Source: Burkholderiaceae bacterium
GTDB lineage: Bacteria > Pseudomonadota > Gammaproteobacteria > Burkholderiales > Burkholderiaceae_A
Reading direction: 5' to 3'
Assembly: GCA_023261135.1 (NCBI GenBank)
Contig: JALRJP010000006.1
Coordinates: forward strand, 1 to 44,353
DNA length: 44,353 nucleotides
Part shown: positions 17,083-26,268 of the stretch, one piece after another
Layout of the letters: every line of letters starts with the position of its first letter
Position numbering within the stretch: the stretch's first letter is position 1
Notes under the pieces: model-generated
Told to the model about the DNA's origin: nothing
Seen by the model: the letters and a program-made list of their open reading frames with translations, nothing else
Database searches by the model: none
Position numbers and translations under genes: made by a program

Positions 17083-19206
17083 ATGGCAGGGCTACATGTT
17101 GGAGTTGATATTGGGGGGACTTTTACAGACTGCGTTGTGATTAACGAGAAGGGGTCGGTGATCACAACAAAGTCTCCCTCTACACCTCCGCACTTCGCCG
17201 ACGGTATGGTTGCAGCGCTCGAGGCGGCCAGCAAAGAGCTTAACCTGAAGTTCAGCGATTTCTGCGAAAAAATTTCAGTACTCACCCATGGGACAACGGT
17301 GGGTACGAATGCCCTCATTCAAAGACGTGGCGCTAAAGTCGGGCTTATCACCACCAAGGGCCATGAAGACGCCATTCACATCATGCGCGGCTCACGGGGC
17401 GTGACCTCGCGAAACCTCAACCAAGTGGTTCACTTTCCAGAGAGTCAAAAACCGGTTCCGATCGTCCCAAAGAAATGGGTGCGAGGCATTTCCGAGCGGG
17501 TTGACTGCATGGGTGCGGTTGTCGTTCCTATTAATAAAGAGGATGTCGAAACGGCCATTACGGAGCTCTTAGAGCAAGGGGTCGAAGCCATTGCGGTCTG
17601 TCTTCTTTGGTCTTTTAAAACACCCGAGCACGAGCTCTATGTTAAGGAGCGCATCCTAAAGCGAGCGCCTCATGTCTTTGTTAGCTGCTCTGTTGACCTA
17701 GCCCCCAAATGGGGCGAATACGAGCGGATGACCGCAACGGCCCTAAACGCTTACATTGGGCCCATCACCTCCGACTATCTAAGGAAACTCGATAAGCGGC
17801 TGAAACTCGCGGGCTACAAAAAGCCACTTCAAATCACCCAATGTGGAGGAGGCTCCATTTCCGTTGAAAGAGCCATCGAGGCCCCGCTGCTTACGCTTGA
17901 CTCGGGCCCTGTTTCTGGTGTGACCGGCTCTCAATTCCTTGGTCGCATTCTAAACATGAACAATGTTATTACGACCGACATGGGTGGTACATCGTTTGAC
18001 GTAGGCATCATTCATGAAGGCCAGCCATCGTTTAGCTTTATGGCAAATGTGGCTCAGTACGAATATTTCATTCCCAAGGTCGACATTCAGGCAATTGGAT
18101 CCGGAGGTGGGTCGTTAGCGGTTGTGGATCAGTTAACCAAGACGCTTAGAGTAGGGCCCGAGTCTGCCGGTGCAAACCCAGGACCCGCCTGTTACGGAAA
18201 AGGCAATACCACGCCAACCGTGACCGATGCTGATTTGGTGCTCGGCTACATTGACCCCAATAATTTTCTTGGCGGGAAGATCGTTCTTGACAAAGAGAAG
18301 TCCGTTGCGGCTGTGCAGGCTGTTGCAGACCAACTCGGCCTCGGGCTCTATGAGACAGCCGCAGGTATTGCGAAGATTGCCGAATTTAAAATGGCGGACA
18401 TTATTCGTAAAACCACGGTTGAAAAAGGCCTGGATCCCCGCGATTTCTCGCTCTTTGCCTTTGGGGGCGCAGGACCTGTTCATGCTGGAATCTTTGCAAG
18501 AGAGCTTGGTGCCCAGAAAGTGCTTGTTCCGCTGAATCGAGTTGCTTCAACCTGGTGCGCGTTTGGAGCCGCAACGGCGAGTCTGCTTCACATTCATGAG
18601 CGCGTTGAAATCATCTCATCGCCCTTCGATCTTAAAGTGGTGAATAAAGTCATTGGCGAGCTCTACAAGGTTGCCAGTGCTCAGATGAAATCCGATGGCA
18701 TTCCCGCCTCGGGTCAACAGTTTCAGTTCTCTGTTGACATGCGCCACCGCGGGCAGATTAACGAGGTGGAAGTCCCCTTAACAAAATCGCCATCCAAGGC
18801 CGGGCTTAAGCTGGCCGACAAGGACCTTGAAAGTCTTATCGAAAGGTTCTACGAACGATACGAAGCCATCTACGGTCGCGGCTCTTCCTATCGGGATTCG
18901 AGACTTGAAATGGTGACCTTTAGGCTTCGAGCCATGGGTGCCTCGAGAACCGTCACGCTTCCAAAAGCCAAGAAAACAGCCTCGGCAATTAAAGACTCGG
19001 CGAAGACAGGCAAGCGCAAAGTCTACTGGACGGACCTTGGCAAACAGTTGCCCACCCAAATTTATAACGGTGAAGCGCTTGCCTGCGGAAACACGGTTGC
19101 GGGGCCCGCCATTGTTGAAACAAGCCACACGACCATTGTCGTCCATCCACAGCAAAAGCTCATTGTGGATGCTTACGGAAACTTTGAATTGAAGCTCGGG
19201 AGATAA
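17083..19206 (+). CDS. hyuA: Hydantoinase/oxoprolinase/carboxylase family subunit A (HyuA)
   Basis: A 707-residue ATP-binding subunit of the hydantoinase A / 5-oxoprolinase / acetone carboxylase superfamily. The actin/ASKHA phosphate loop GVDIGGTFTD is at residues 7-16, HGTTVGTNALI follows, a second phosphate motif DMGGTSFDVG begins at D299, and FGGAGPVHA is at about 460-468. The ATG at 17083 is chosen because AGGAGA lies just before it. Such proteins phosphorylate a carbonyl or enol oxygen to drive cyclic-amide hydrolysis or ketone carboxylation together with HyuB. Only 22 bp separate it from the monooxygenase gene, and 3 bp from hyuB. Confidence 0.93.
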   Translation: MAGLHVGVDIGGTFTDCVVINEKGSVITTKSPSTPPHFADGMVAALEAASKELNLKFSDFCEKISVLTHGTTVGTNALIQRRGAKVGLITTKGHEDAIHIMRGSRGVTSRNLNQVVHFPESQKPVPIVPKKWVRGISERVDCMGAVVVPINKEDVETAITELLEQGVEAIAVCLLWSFKTPEHELYVKERILKRAPHVFVSCSVDLAPKWGEYERMTATALNAYIGPITSDYLRKLDKRLKLAGYKKPLQITQCGGGSISVERAIEAPLLTLDSGPVSGVTGSQFLGRILNMNNVITTDMGGTSFDVGIIHEGQPSFSFMANVAQYEYFIPKVDIQAIGSGGGSLAVVDQLTKTLRVGPESAGANPGPACYGKGNTTPTVTDADLVLGYIDPNNFLGGKIVLDKEKSVAAVQAVADQLGLGLYETAAGIAKIAEFKMADIIRKTTVEKGLDPRDFSLFAFGGAGPVHAGIFARELGAQKVLVPLNRVASTWCAFGAATASLLHIHERVEIISSPFDLKVVNKVIGELYKVASAQMKSDGIPASGQQFQFSVDMRHRGQINEVEVPLTKSPSKAGLKLADKDLESLIERFYERYEAIYGRGSSYRDSRLEMVTFRLRAMGASRTVTLPKAKKTASAIKDSAKTGKRKVYWTDLGKQLPTQIYNGEALACGNTVAGPAIVETSHTTIVVHPQQKLIVDAYGNFELKLGR

Positions 19207-19209
19207 ATC

Positions 19210-21528
19210 ATGCTGAAAGTAAGTGAGTTAAAGGATGTTTCTTTTAATGGCCGTGACACAGGCTATGTACCCCCAGAGAAGCTTCGTATTTCTAAGAAGC
19301 TCAAATTGCACACGCGCGCAAGTAAAAAACTTGATCCAATTACGTATGAGGTGATTCGCCATAGCCTCTGGAACGTGAACGAGGAGCATGGGGCGACCAT
19401 TCAAAGGCTCTCGGGATCTCCCGTGGCCATGTATGCGCTCGACCTTAACCCGTCTATTCTCACGGAAGACGGCGAGTTCGTTTACTTCGGTCCTTATATG
19501 CAGTACATGTCAGGAGTGACAGATACTCAGGTCAAATGGATTCTCGAGAATCGCTCAGAGAATCCTGGCATTAAAGACGGCGACATGTTTCTGGCGAACG
19601 ACCCCTGGGTGGGTGCTGCCCACCAGCAGGACGTTATGTTGATATGCCCTGTTTTTCACGAGGGAGAGCTTTTCTGCTGGGTCACCAATTGTTTGCACCA
19701 ATACGATATTGGTGGCATCACGCCGTCCAGTTTCTGCATGTCAGCAAAAGATGCCTTTGAGGAGGGCATTCTCATTCCACCCGTCAAGATTGTGGAAGGT
19801 GGTGAGATTCGCAAAGATATTGAAGATCTTTATCTCCGTTCATCCCGTAAGCCAGACTCTGTCGCCCTGGATTTCCGTGCGCAACTGGCCGGTAATACAA
19901 CCGCCAAGGAACGCGTAGAGAGCCTACTGAAAAAATACGGGGCAGATACCGTCAAGGCTGTCATGCGAAAAATCTTAGACGATGGCGAGGCAGCCTTCCT
20001 CGACAAGATGTCGAGACTTCCCGATGGTGTTTGGCGTGACCGCACCTATGTGGAGTGCTCACGTCCAGGAGACCGGAAGACACACGCTGTCCAGCTCACA
20101 CTACGCAAGGCTGGTAATACGCTTATTTTTGAGAACGACGGGACAGCCGAGCAAGAAGGCGCAATGAACGCGACCTTTTCCGGGTGGCGCGGCTCCATTA
20201 TGGTTGCCCTAAACCAGCTACTCTGTTGGGATCAGTATTTCGCAATTGGGGGTGCTTTGCGTCATGTGAAGTTTGATCCAAGCCCAGGCACCATGAACTG
20301 CGCCAACTTCCCTGCATCGGTCTCTACAGCACCTGTTCAGGCCATGGAAATTTCGCTTTATCCCACCTATAACGTGCTCGCCAAAATGATTTTCTCTGAC
20401 AAAAAAATGCGCGAGGACATTATGTGCATTGGTGGAACAAGCCAATGGCCAGCAACTATTTTTAGGGGCAAGGATCAGTGGGGTGAGAACTTTGGCTACA
20501 TTCTGGTCGATCCCATCGGTGGCGCTATTGGAGCATTTTCTACGGGTGATGGCATTTCAACAGGGGGGCAGTCACGAACCCCTATCTGTAAGCTTCCCAA
20601 TATTGAGCACACGGAACAGACCTTTCCTGTTTTGTTCCTTTATAGAAAGGAGCTTGTCGATTCGGGGGGCGCAGGCCTGCACCGTGGGGGCATGTCGGCA
20701 GAGACCTGCTTCATTCCACACAACACACCTACGATCACCCACGACACACTTTCATCGGGTAATGCCGTTCCTACGTCAACCGGCATGATGGGTGGCTACC
20801 CCGCGACGGTTAATGTCTACAAGTTCCGTAAGAACACAGATATCCTCGACCGTCTCAAGGCGGCTAACCTGCCCTCGGATATCTCTGAAGTGCCTGGCGA
20901 GGAGGTTACCCTTGCCTTACGGCAGCAAAACTTCCAGCAAGACCCCGCCGATGTTTACTCGGTGGTCTGGACAGGTGGCGGTGGCTTTGGTGATCCGCTT
21001 CGCCGTGACCCCGCAAAGGTGGCAGAAGACGTCAATGACAGTCGCGCCGTGTCGGTGGAAGCTGCAAAGAACATTTATGGAGTTCTGCTTCAGTCCAATG
21101 GCGAAGTGGACACAGCAAAGACAAACGCGCTACGTACCTCCATGTTCAACCAGCGTAAGACCTATCCGGTTAATGGCAAACGTGATCACAAGGCACTTCG
21201 TCTTGGGGGAAAGATTTTCAAAGAAGTCACTGAAAACCTTTGCCTTCAATACGCGGAGGCTGGTAAGACAACGAAGACATCAATTCGTTGGTCTTGCCGC
21301 CATTGCCAGACTGACCTCGGCCCAGCCTCGGAGAACTACAAATTAGGCTGCGCACGACACGACGCCCCCATTGCCGCCTCTAACCCCAATATTGGGGACT
21401 GGAGGCGCTATGTGGATGATGAGCCCTTCTTCAGGCAGTTCTTCTGCCCGGGTTGCGGATCGTTAATTGAGAACGAGGTTGCTCGCGACGGAGACCCCTT
21501 GCTTCAGGACGTTCATATCAAAGTCTAG
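19210..21528 (+). CDS. hyuB: HyuB family subunit with C-terminal zinc ribbon
   Basis: A 772-residue partner of HyuA. Residues about 40-600 form the HyuB domain (DPITYEVIRHSLWNVNEEHG, NDPWVGAAHQQDV with metal ligands, GGGGFGDPLRRDP). The remaining ~170 residues are an added domain containing C696-x2-C699, C714 and C746-x2-C749, a zinc-ribbon-like pattern. In acetone carboxylases a separate small gamma subunit carries a zinc-binding domain; here a comparable domain appears fused (inference). The pair may be a carboxylase or an ATP-dependent lactamase/cyclic-amide hydrolase. GGGAGA (19198-19203) precedes the start. A strong terminator follows. Confidence 0.9.
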   Translation: MLKVSELKDVSFNGRDTGYVPPEKLRISKKLKLHTRASKKLDPITYEVIRHSLWNVNEEHGATIQRLSGSPVAMYALDLNPSILTEDGEFVYFGPYMQYMSGVTDTQVKWILENRSENPGIKDGDMFLANDPWVGAAHQQDVMLICPVFHEGELFCWVTNCLHQYDIGGITPSSFCMSAKDAFEEGILIPPVKIVEGGEIRKDIEDLYLRSSRKPDSVALDFRAQLAGNTTAKERVESLLKKYGADTVKAVMRKILDDGEAAFLDKMSRLPDGVWRDRTYVECSRPGDRKTHAVQLTLRKAGNTLIFENDGTAEQEGAMNATFSGWRGSIMVALNQLLCWDQYFAIGGALRHVKFDPSPGTMNCANFPASVSTAPVQAMEISLYPTYNVLAKMIFSDKKMREDIMCIGGTSQWPATIFRGKDQWGENFGYILVDPIGGAIGAFSTGDGISTGGQSRTPICKLPNIEHTEQTFPVLFLYRKELVDSGGAGLHRGGMSAETCFIPHNTPTITHDTLSSGNAVPTSTGMMGGYPATVNVYKFRKNTDILDRLKAANLPSDISEVPGEEVTLALRQQNFQQDPADVYSVVWTGGGGFGDPLRRDPAKVAEDVNDSRAVSVEAAKNIYGVLLQSNGEVDTAKTNALRTSMFNQRKTYPVNGKRDHKALRLGGKIFKEVTENLCLQYAEAGKTTKTSIRWSCRHCQTDLGPASENYKLGCARHDAPIAASNPNIGDWRRYVDDEPFFRQFFCPGCGSLIENEVARDGDPLLQDVHIKV

Positions 21529-21553
21529 GGGCAGCGAGTTTATTCATAAAAAA

Positions 21554-21587
21554 AGCGCCTGCGGAAGCAGGCGCTCTATTTCTTTTT
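21554..21587 (+). terminator. Intrinsic terminator after hyuB
   Basis: AGCGCCTGC-GGAA-GCAGGCGCT (21554-21575), a perfect 9 bp stem with a GGAA tetraloop, preceded by an A-run and followed by a T-rich tract about 26 bp after the hyuB stop. The A-run lets it also act for minus-strand transcripts. Confidence 0.9.
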
Positions 21588-21598
21588 CCTCCCTCTGG

Positions 21599-21634
21599 CC
21601 CCGGTCATCAAGAAAGATGCCGGGGTTCTTTTTT
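21599..21634 (+). terminator. Second intrinsic terminator between convergent operons
   Basis: CCCCGG with CATC and one bulged T pairs with GATG and CCGGGG around an AAGAAA loop, followed by TTCTTTTTT. It is a second stop for plus-strand transcription reaching from hyuB. Its T-run touches the stop codon of the convergent molybdopterin-subunit gene. Confidence 0.8.
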
Positions 21635-24035
21635 ACCCGTCTACTGGAACCTTACCTAGAGCCTGAAGCACACGCTGTGGCGTAAAAGGCTGCATGTTCA
21701 AAGAGGCATTAAAGGGGCTCAGGGCGTCGTTCAGTGCATTCATGAGTGCGCCAGGTGCGCCGGCTGTTCCCGCCTCCCCCGCGCCTTTTGCACCTAGCTC
21801 GGACTGCCTGGTTGGAGTCTGAACGTGACCAACAACAATGTCAGGCATTTCGGCGGCCATAGGAACAAGGTAGTCAGCCATGGTGCCGTTAATCATTTGT
21901 CCGTTTTCATCGTAAAGGCACTCTTCGAGCAATGCTCCGCCAATGCCCTGAACCACACCGCCTCGAATCTGTTCATCGACAAGCATTGGGTTAAGCACCG
22001 TGCCGCAGTCCTCGACACACCAATGTTTCAACAATTTAATCTCGCCCGTTTCAACATCGACTTCCAGATAAGAGGCTTGAATGCCATTGGTGAACGTAAA
22101 ACCATACTCCCGAGGCGTGTAGTGTCTGGTGACAGTAAGTTCAGACTGAAAGTTCATGGGAAGGGTATCGGGTCGGAAGTAAGCCACGCGCCCAACCTCA
22201 GAGAGAGGCATCTTGACTTCAGACGTTAATCTGTCAACAACATTGTTATCGCGAATATCAAGTGTGGCTTTTTCTACAGCCAAGATCGCGGCCGCAACAT
22301 CTAACAGGTTGCTCTTTAGAGCCTTGCCCGACTGAAGAACTGCCTCGCCACCAATACCCGCACCGCGCGAGGCCCATGTTCCACCTCCGTAGGGCATTAA
22401 GGACGTATCCCCCGTAAACACTTTAACTTTGTCGATGCTCACGCCCACTGCATCAGCAGCAACTTGAGCAAACACAGCCTCATTGCCCTGCCCTTGCTCA
22501 GTCACACTGCAGGTCACGGTGATCATGCCCTGAGGATCAAACTTAATGGTCGCACCGTCCTGAGCCGAAATGCGTGCCCCGCCTACCCCGTAGAATGCTG
22601 GCGATGGATTCGTGACCTCGATCATGGCAGCAAGCCCAATACCGCGGAAGATGCCCTTTTTTCTCAGTTCGGCCTGCTCAGCCCTTAGCTTGTCGTACTC
22701 CATAAGGGTAAGCAGCTTTTCAAGGGATTTTTGATGAGAAAGACACTCAAACTTGATGCCTGAGGGAAAGCTTAGGTAAGGATAGGCATCGTCGGGAATA
22801 AAATTAATACGACGAAACTCTGCAGGATCCATGTTAAGTTCACGGGCTGCCTCGTCAACAATACCCTCGGTAATGGCGACTGCAATAGGATGCCCGACCG
22901 CCCTGTACTGGCAGGTTACGTTCTTGTTGGTAAAGACGACATTAAGCTTGGCACGATAGTGCTTATGGCGGTACGGACCTCCGGTTAGATTGACAACCTG
23001 GTTGCCCTCAATCCCGCTGGTACGTGGATAGACCGAGTACGGTCCTATGCCTGTTAAATCATCGAGATCAAATCCAACAATCTCTCCGTTTTGCTTTACA
23101 GCGATGCGAACAGTCGCCTCATGCTCTCTTGCATGAATATCTGTTAAGAAAGACTCCATCCGGTCTGCAAGAAACTTTACCGGCCGCTTCAGCGCAACCG
23201 AAATCGCTGCAGTAGCCATTTCGTCGGCATAGACGTGGACCTTAATACCAAAAGAGCCTCCAATGTCTTTGCAAATAATTCGAACATTAGACTCAGGAAT
23301 ATTTAGATGCTTCGAGAAAATATCTTGCATCATGTGCGGTGCCTGAGTTGCATGATGCACCGTGAGGCTGTGGTCGGCAGGGTTGTAATCGGCCAAGATG
23401 GCTCTTGGCTCAAGGCACACGCCCGTATGCCTTGAAAAACGATAGGTTCGCTCAATAACTCGATCGGCCTGCGCCCAGGCTTCGTCAAACCCTTCTGTCT
23501 TTAGCTCTCGGCTAAAACAGATGTTGTCCTGAAGATCGGGATGAATAACGTACTTGGCCTCAAGTGCGCTGCGCATATCTACAACCGCTGGAAGCAGGTC
23601 GAAATCTGCCTCAATAAATTCAAGCGCGTCCTCGGCCTGACGCCTTGTCTCGGCTACTACTGCAGCAACGGCCTCGCCCTGCCAACAGACCCGATCAACC
23701 GCAATTGGATGTTGAGGTGCAGATTTAATTCCCTTCAGATGGCCGAGCACGCCCACCCATGGTGTACAAAACTCTTGCAGGTCTCTGCCATTGAAGACAG
23801 CAATAACACCTGGGGCAGACTTGGCCTTTAAGAGATTAAGAGACTTGATTCGCGCATGCGCATGGGGGCTTCGGAAGAAGACGACATGCGCCAGACGTGG
23901 AAGCCGAATATCGTCCAAGTAACAACCCCGGCCTTGAACAAGGCGCCTGGCGTTTGAACGAGGAACAGACTTTCCAACATAGCCTGTTTTTTGATCGGTG
24001 GGTAAGTCGAAAGGTATTTCAGACCGGGCATTCAT
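21633..24035 (-). CDS. Xanthine dehydrogenase family, molybdopterin-binding large subunit
   Basis: An 800-residue catalytic subunit of a molybdenum hydroxylase. It has the N-terminal a/b hammerhead domain (about 15-140), the molybdopterin loops (GGSFGIK, GQGNEAVFAQVAADA, WASRGAGIGGEA) and the base E754 in GAKGAGEAGT. At the active-site loop it reads Y377-RAVGHP, not the AYRCSFR of form-I CO dehydrogenase, so CO oxidation is unlikely. The family hydroxylates carbons next to ring nitrogens using water; NAD+, O2 or another acceptor takes electrons. AAGGAG precedes the ATG. It is the last gene of the operon, 1 bp after the 2Fe-2S subunit. No XdhC-type maturase is in the window. Confidence 0.95.
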   Translation of the reverse strand: MNARSEIPFDLPTDQKTGYVGKSVPRSNARRLVQGRGCYLDDIRLPRLAHVVFFRSPHAHARIKSLNLLKAKSAPGVIAVFNGRDLQEFCTPWVGVLGHLKGIKSAPQHPIAVDRVCWQGEAVAAVVAETRRQAEDALEFIEADFDLLPAVVDMRSALEAKYVIHPDLQDNICFSRELKTEGFDEAWAQADRVIERTYRFSRHTGVCLEPRAILADYNPADHSLTVHHATQAPHMMQDIFSKHLNIPESNVRIICKDIGGSFGIKVHVYADEMATAAISVALKRPVKFLADRMESFLTDIHAREHEATVRIAVKQNGEIVGFDLDDLTGIGPYSVYPRTSGIEGNQVVNLTGGPYRHKHYRAKLNVVFTNKNVTCQYRAVGHPIAVAITEGIVDEAARELNMDPAEFRRINFIPDDAYPYLSFPSGIKFECLSHQKSLEKLLTLMEYDKLRAEQAELRKKGIFRGIGLAAMIEVTNPSPAFYGVGGARISAQDGATIKFDPQGMITVTCSVTEQGQGNEAVFAQVAADAVGVSIDKVKVFTGDTSLMPYGGGTWASRGAGIGGEAVLQSGKALKSNLLDVAAAILAVEKATLDIRDNNVVDRLTSEVKMPLSEVGRVAYFRPDTLPMNFQSELTVTRHYTPREYGFTFTNGIQASYLEVDVETGEIKLLKHWCVEDCGTVLNPMLVDEQIRGGVVQGIGGALLEECLYDENGQMINGTMADYLVPMAAEMPDIVVGHVQTPTRQSELGAKGAGEAGTAGAPGALMNALNDALSPFNASLNMQPFTPQRVLQALGKVPVDG

Positions 24036-24036
24036 A

Positions 24037-24531
24037 TTACTGAACTCCTTGTTTCACGCCTTGCTCCGCGATGACTGACTCCACCGCATCAACAATGGCT
24101 TGGTAGCCTGTGCATCGGCAGTAATTTCCAGAGATGTACTCACGTATCTCGTCGCGGCCTGCCTTAGGATTATTCTTTATAAGATCGTAGGCAGTGGCCA
24201 ACATGCCCGGCGTGCAAAACCCGCACTGCAGAGCATTATGTTTTAGAAACGCTTGTTGCAGAACATCAAGTTCACCCGATTCGGATAGTCCCTCAATGGT
24301 GCTTACCTCTGCGCCTTCCAGTTGAGCAACCAAAACCAGGCAGCCCCGAATCAACTTGCCGTTTACGAACAATGAGCAGGCGCCGCAGACACCGTGCTCG
24401 CAACCGAGATGCGAGCCGGTTAACCCAAGCTCCTCACGGAGAAAGTCAACCAGATGCATACGAACGGGTACATCTTTACTGACCTTCTGGCCATTTACAG
24501 TTAAATTCACCAAGCAACGTGTCTCATTCAT
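24037..24531 (-). CDS. Xanthine dehydrogenase family, 2Fe-2S small subunit
   Basis: A 164-residue electron-transfer subunit carrying two [2Fe-2S] clusters. The plant-ferredoxin-type cluster is bound by C44, C49, C52 and C64 (CEHGVCGAC...C) and the second by C103, C106, C138 and C140 (CGFC...CRC), the complete family set. The start at 24531 is selected because MNETRCLVNL begins the ferredoxin fold and AAGGA lies 8 bp upstream; a longer reading to 24627 would overlap the FAD-subunit gene. It lies between the FAD and molybdopterin subunit genes with gaps of 4 and 1 bp. Confidence 0.96.
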   Translation of the reverse strand: MNETRCLVNLTVNGQKVSKDVPVRMHLVDFLREELGLTGSHLGCEHGVCGACSLFVNGKLIRGCLVLVAQLEGAEVSTIEGLSESGELDVLQQAFLKHNALQCGFCTPGMLATAYDLIKNNPKAGRDEIREYISGNYCRCTGYQAIVDAVESVIAEQGVKQGVQ

Positions 24532-24535
24532 GGGC

Positions 24536-25387
24536 TTATCCTTGCTTAAAAAGTGCGCGGACCAATAAAGTTTTGGCGAGGTGAAGTTTCGTATGGCGAT
24601 TCGCTTGAAGATCGGGCATTGGGTCAAGGTCCCCGTCGAGCAACTGGACGGCTTTTTCTAGGCTGGACTTATCAGCGATGTCACAGCCCGTAAGCGCCTT
24701 CGCGGCTTGCTCTGCAAGCACAGGCTGGCTCCCCACGGCGAAGAACACAATGCGAGCAGATTCAATAGTGGTGCCACTGACCACTACGGAACCAGCAAGC
24801 CCGACCGTGGCATAGTCGCCCTTCCGGCGTGCGAACTCCTCGAAAATAAAGGTCTCGTTCGGCCTAGGCTGCTGAAATTCAACAGCCGTAAGAATGTCGC
24901 TGGCTTCTAAATCGGTTGTGTAAAGGCCCTTGAAAAAGCTCGAGGCATTGATTTTGCGAAGACCTTCTGGTCCCTGTATCTCAATAACGGCATCTGAGGC
25001 CACCACAACTGCAGGGTATTCTGCAGCAGGGTCTGCAAGAGAGAGGCTTCCTCCAATCGTGCCTCGATTACGTATTCCAACATGCGCGACATAAGGAACT
25101 GCTCTTGCAAGCAACGGTGCCTTGCGCTTGACCAGATCGCTTGCCTGAATCTCTCCATGGGTGACTAAAGCCCCAATGCGTAGACCCTTCTCTGTTTCTT
25201 CGATCGACCTAAGGCCAGGTATATCCTGAATGTCAACCAGCATCTCGGGAGTGGCCAGTCGCATGTTCATTGCAGGCAAGAGGCTTTGGCCGCCCGCGAG
25301 TACGCGGGCATCGGGCGAGCTCGAAAGAAGTTGTATTGCCTGAGTAAGCGTGTTCGGACGCTCGTATTGAAAACCCGCAGCCTTCAT
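24536..25387 (-). CDS. Xanthine dehydrogenase family, FAD-binding medium subunit
   Basis: A 283-residue FAD subunit (CoxM/CutM type) completing the three-subunit hydroxylase. FAD-binding motifs are AGGQSLLPAMNMRLA (about 33-47) and GTIGGSLSLADPAAEYP (about 108-124); the C-terminal CO-dehydrogenase-flavoprotein domain follows. The start at 25387 gives the canonical MKAAGFQYERP N-terminus and has GAGGAA upstream inside the end of the preceding gene. Gene order is FAD, 2Fe-2S, Mo, as in many aerobic heteroaromatic hydroxylase operons. Confidence 0.94.
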   Translation of the reverse strand: MKAAGFQYERPNTLTQAIQLLSSSPDARVLAGGQSLLPAMNMRLATPEMLVDIQDIPGLRSIEETEKGLRIGALVTHGEIQASDLVKRKAPLLARAVPYVAHVGIRNRGTIGGSLSLADPAAEYPAVVVASDAVIEIQGPEGLRKINASSFFKGLYTTDLEASDILTAVEFQQPRPNETFIFEEFARRKGDYATVGLAGSVVVSGTTIESARIVFFAVGSQPVLAEQAAKALTGCDIADKSSLEKAVQLLDGDLDPMPDLQANRHTKLHLAKTLLVRALFKQG

Positions 25388-25391
25388 AGCG

Positions 25392-26252
25392 CTATTCCTC
25401 TGCGACGATTCCGTTGGAAAGGATACCAAGGCCATCTGCCTCGACCTCAACAATATCCCCTGGCTTCATAAAGATTGGGGGCTTACGAGCAAAGCCCACT
25501 CCGGAGGGCGTTCCAGAAATAATAATGTCACCTGGAACAAGCCTGAATATTTCGGAACAGGTTGAGATCAGGGTAACGACATCGAAAATCATGTCATTAG
25601 TATTTGCTTTCTGAAGCTCCTGACCATTCAAACGCGTACGGAGTGTGAGGTTCGCTGCGCCATCAGGGAGCTCGTCCGCAGTCACGATGTAAGGACCAAA
25701 GCTTCCCGATGCATCAAAGTTCTTGCCCATCATCCATTGGTGTGACTTGAACTGATAGTCTCGAATGGAACCGTCGTTGAAGAGTGAATAGCCAAAAACG
25801 TGATCTAGCGCATTCTCCTTTAATATATGGCGGCCTGGCTTCCCAATAACCACCGCAATCTCTCCCTCGTAATCAAACTCTTTAGAAACCTTCGGTGCGA
25901 CAAGGTCAGTGTTATGGCCAACCCAAGAAGAGGGAAATCGATGGAAAAGTATGGGGTAAGTGGGAGCATCTTTGTAGGGGCTCTCTGCCGCGTGGTCGAC
26001 ATAATTAAGTCCGACTGCAATGGCCTTGGATGGATTCAGAATGGGCGGAAGGTACTTCAGGTCTTCGAGGGATCGCGAGGGCTTCATATTCTCCCAGTCA
26101 GCTTTAAGCACGTTCATCAACGTGTCTCCCGCTTGAAGCAGCCCATCCAGTGACGTGGGGAAGCCCAGTTCGCTTAGATCGACCACCTTACCGTCCTTGA
26201 TCGCGCCAAGGTGAGAGCTTTGGTCTTCGTGTAAAAAGTTAAGGAATTTCAT
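25392..26252 (-). CDS. Fumarylacetoacetate hydrolase family protein
   Basis: A 286-residue FAH-fold metal-dependent C-C hydrolase, decarboxylase or hydratase. The core IAVGLNYVDHAAE begins the domain, the metal-binding acids E129 and E131 lie in DYEGEIAVVIG, D160 in LFNDGSIRDYQ, and KNFDASGSFGPYIV and GDIISGTPSGVGFARKPP complete the site. The 70-residue N-terminal region is the usual small domain. The family cleaves 3-acylpyruvates or acts on 2-keto-4-pentenoates and related ring-opening products, so it would fit after the neighbouring extradiol-type dioxygenase. Gaps of 16 and 4 bp place it in the same operon. Confidence 0.92.
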   Translation of the reverse strand: MKFLNFLHEDQSSHLGAIKDGKVVDLSELGFPTSLDGLLQAGDTLMNVLKADWENMKPSRSLEDLKYLPPILNPSKAIAVGLNYVDHAAESPYKDAPTYPILFHRFPSSWVGHNTDLVAPKVSKEFDYEGEIAVVIGKPGRHILKENALDHVFGYSLFNDGSIRDYQFKSHQWMMGKNFDASGSFGPYIVTADELPDGAANLTLRTRLNGQELQKANTNDMIFDVVTLISTCSEIFRLVPGDIIISGTPSGVGFARKPPIFMKPGDIVEVEADGLGILSNGIVAEE

Positions 26253-26268
26253 TTTGTTGCCTTTCTAG

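Noticed and set aside
19210-21528. 5-oxoprolinase (OPLAH-type) as the function of HyuAB
   Set aside because: Possible at superfamily level, but the added zinc ribbon and the operon context with a ring hydroxylase make a specific 5-oxoprolinase call unsupported.
21633-25387. Aerobic carbon monoxide dehydrogenase
   Set aside because: The large subunit has YRAVGHP at the active-site loop instead of the AYRCSFR motif of form-I enzymes, and no CO-specific accessory genes are present.
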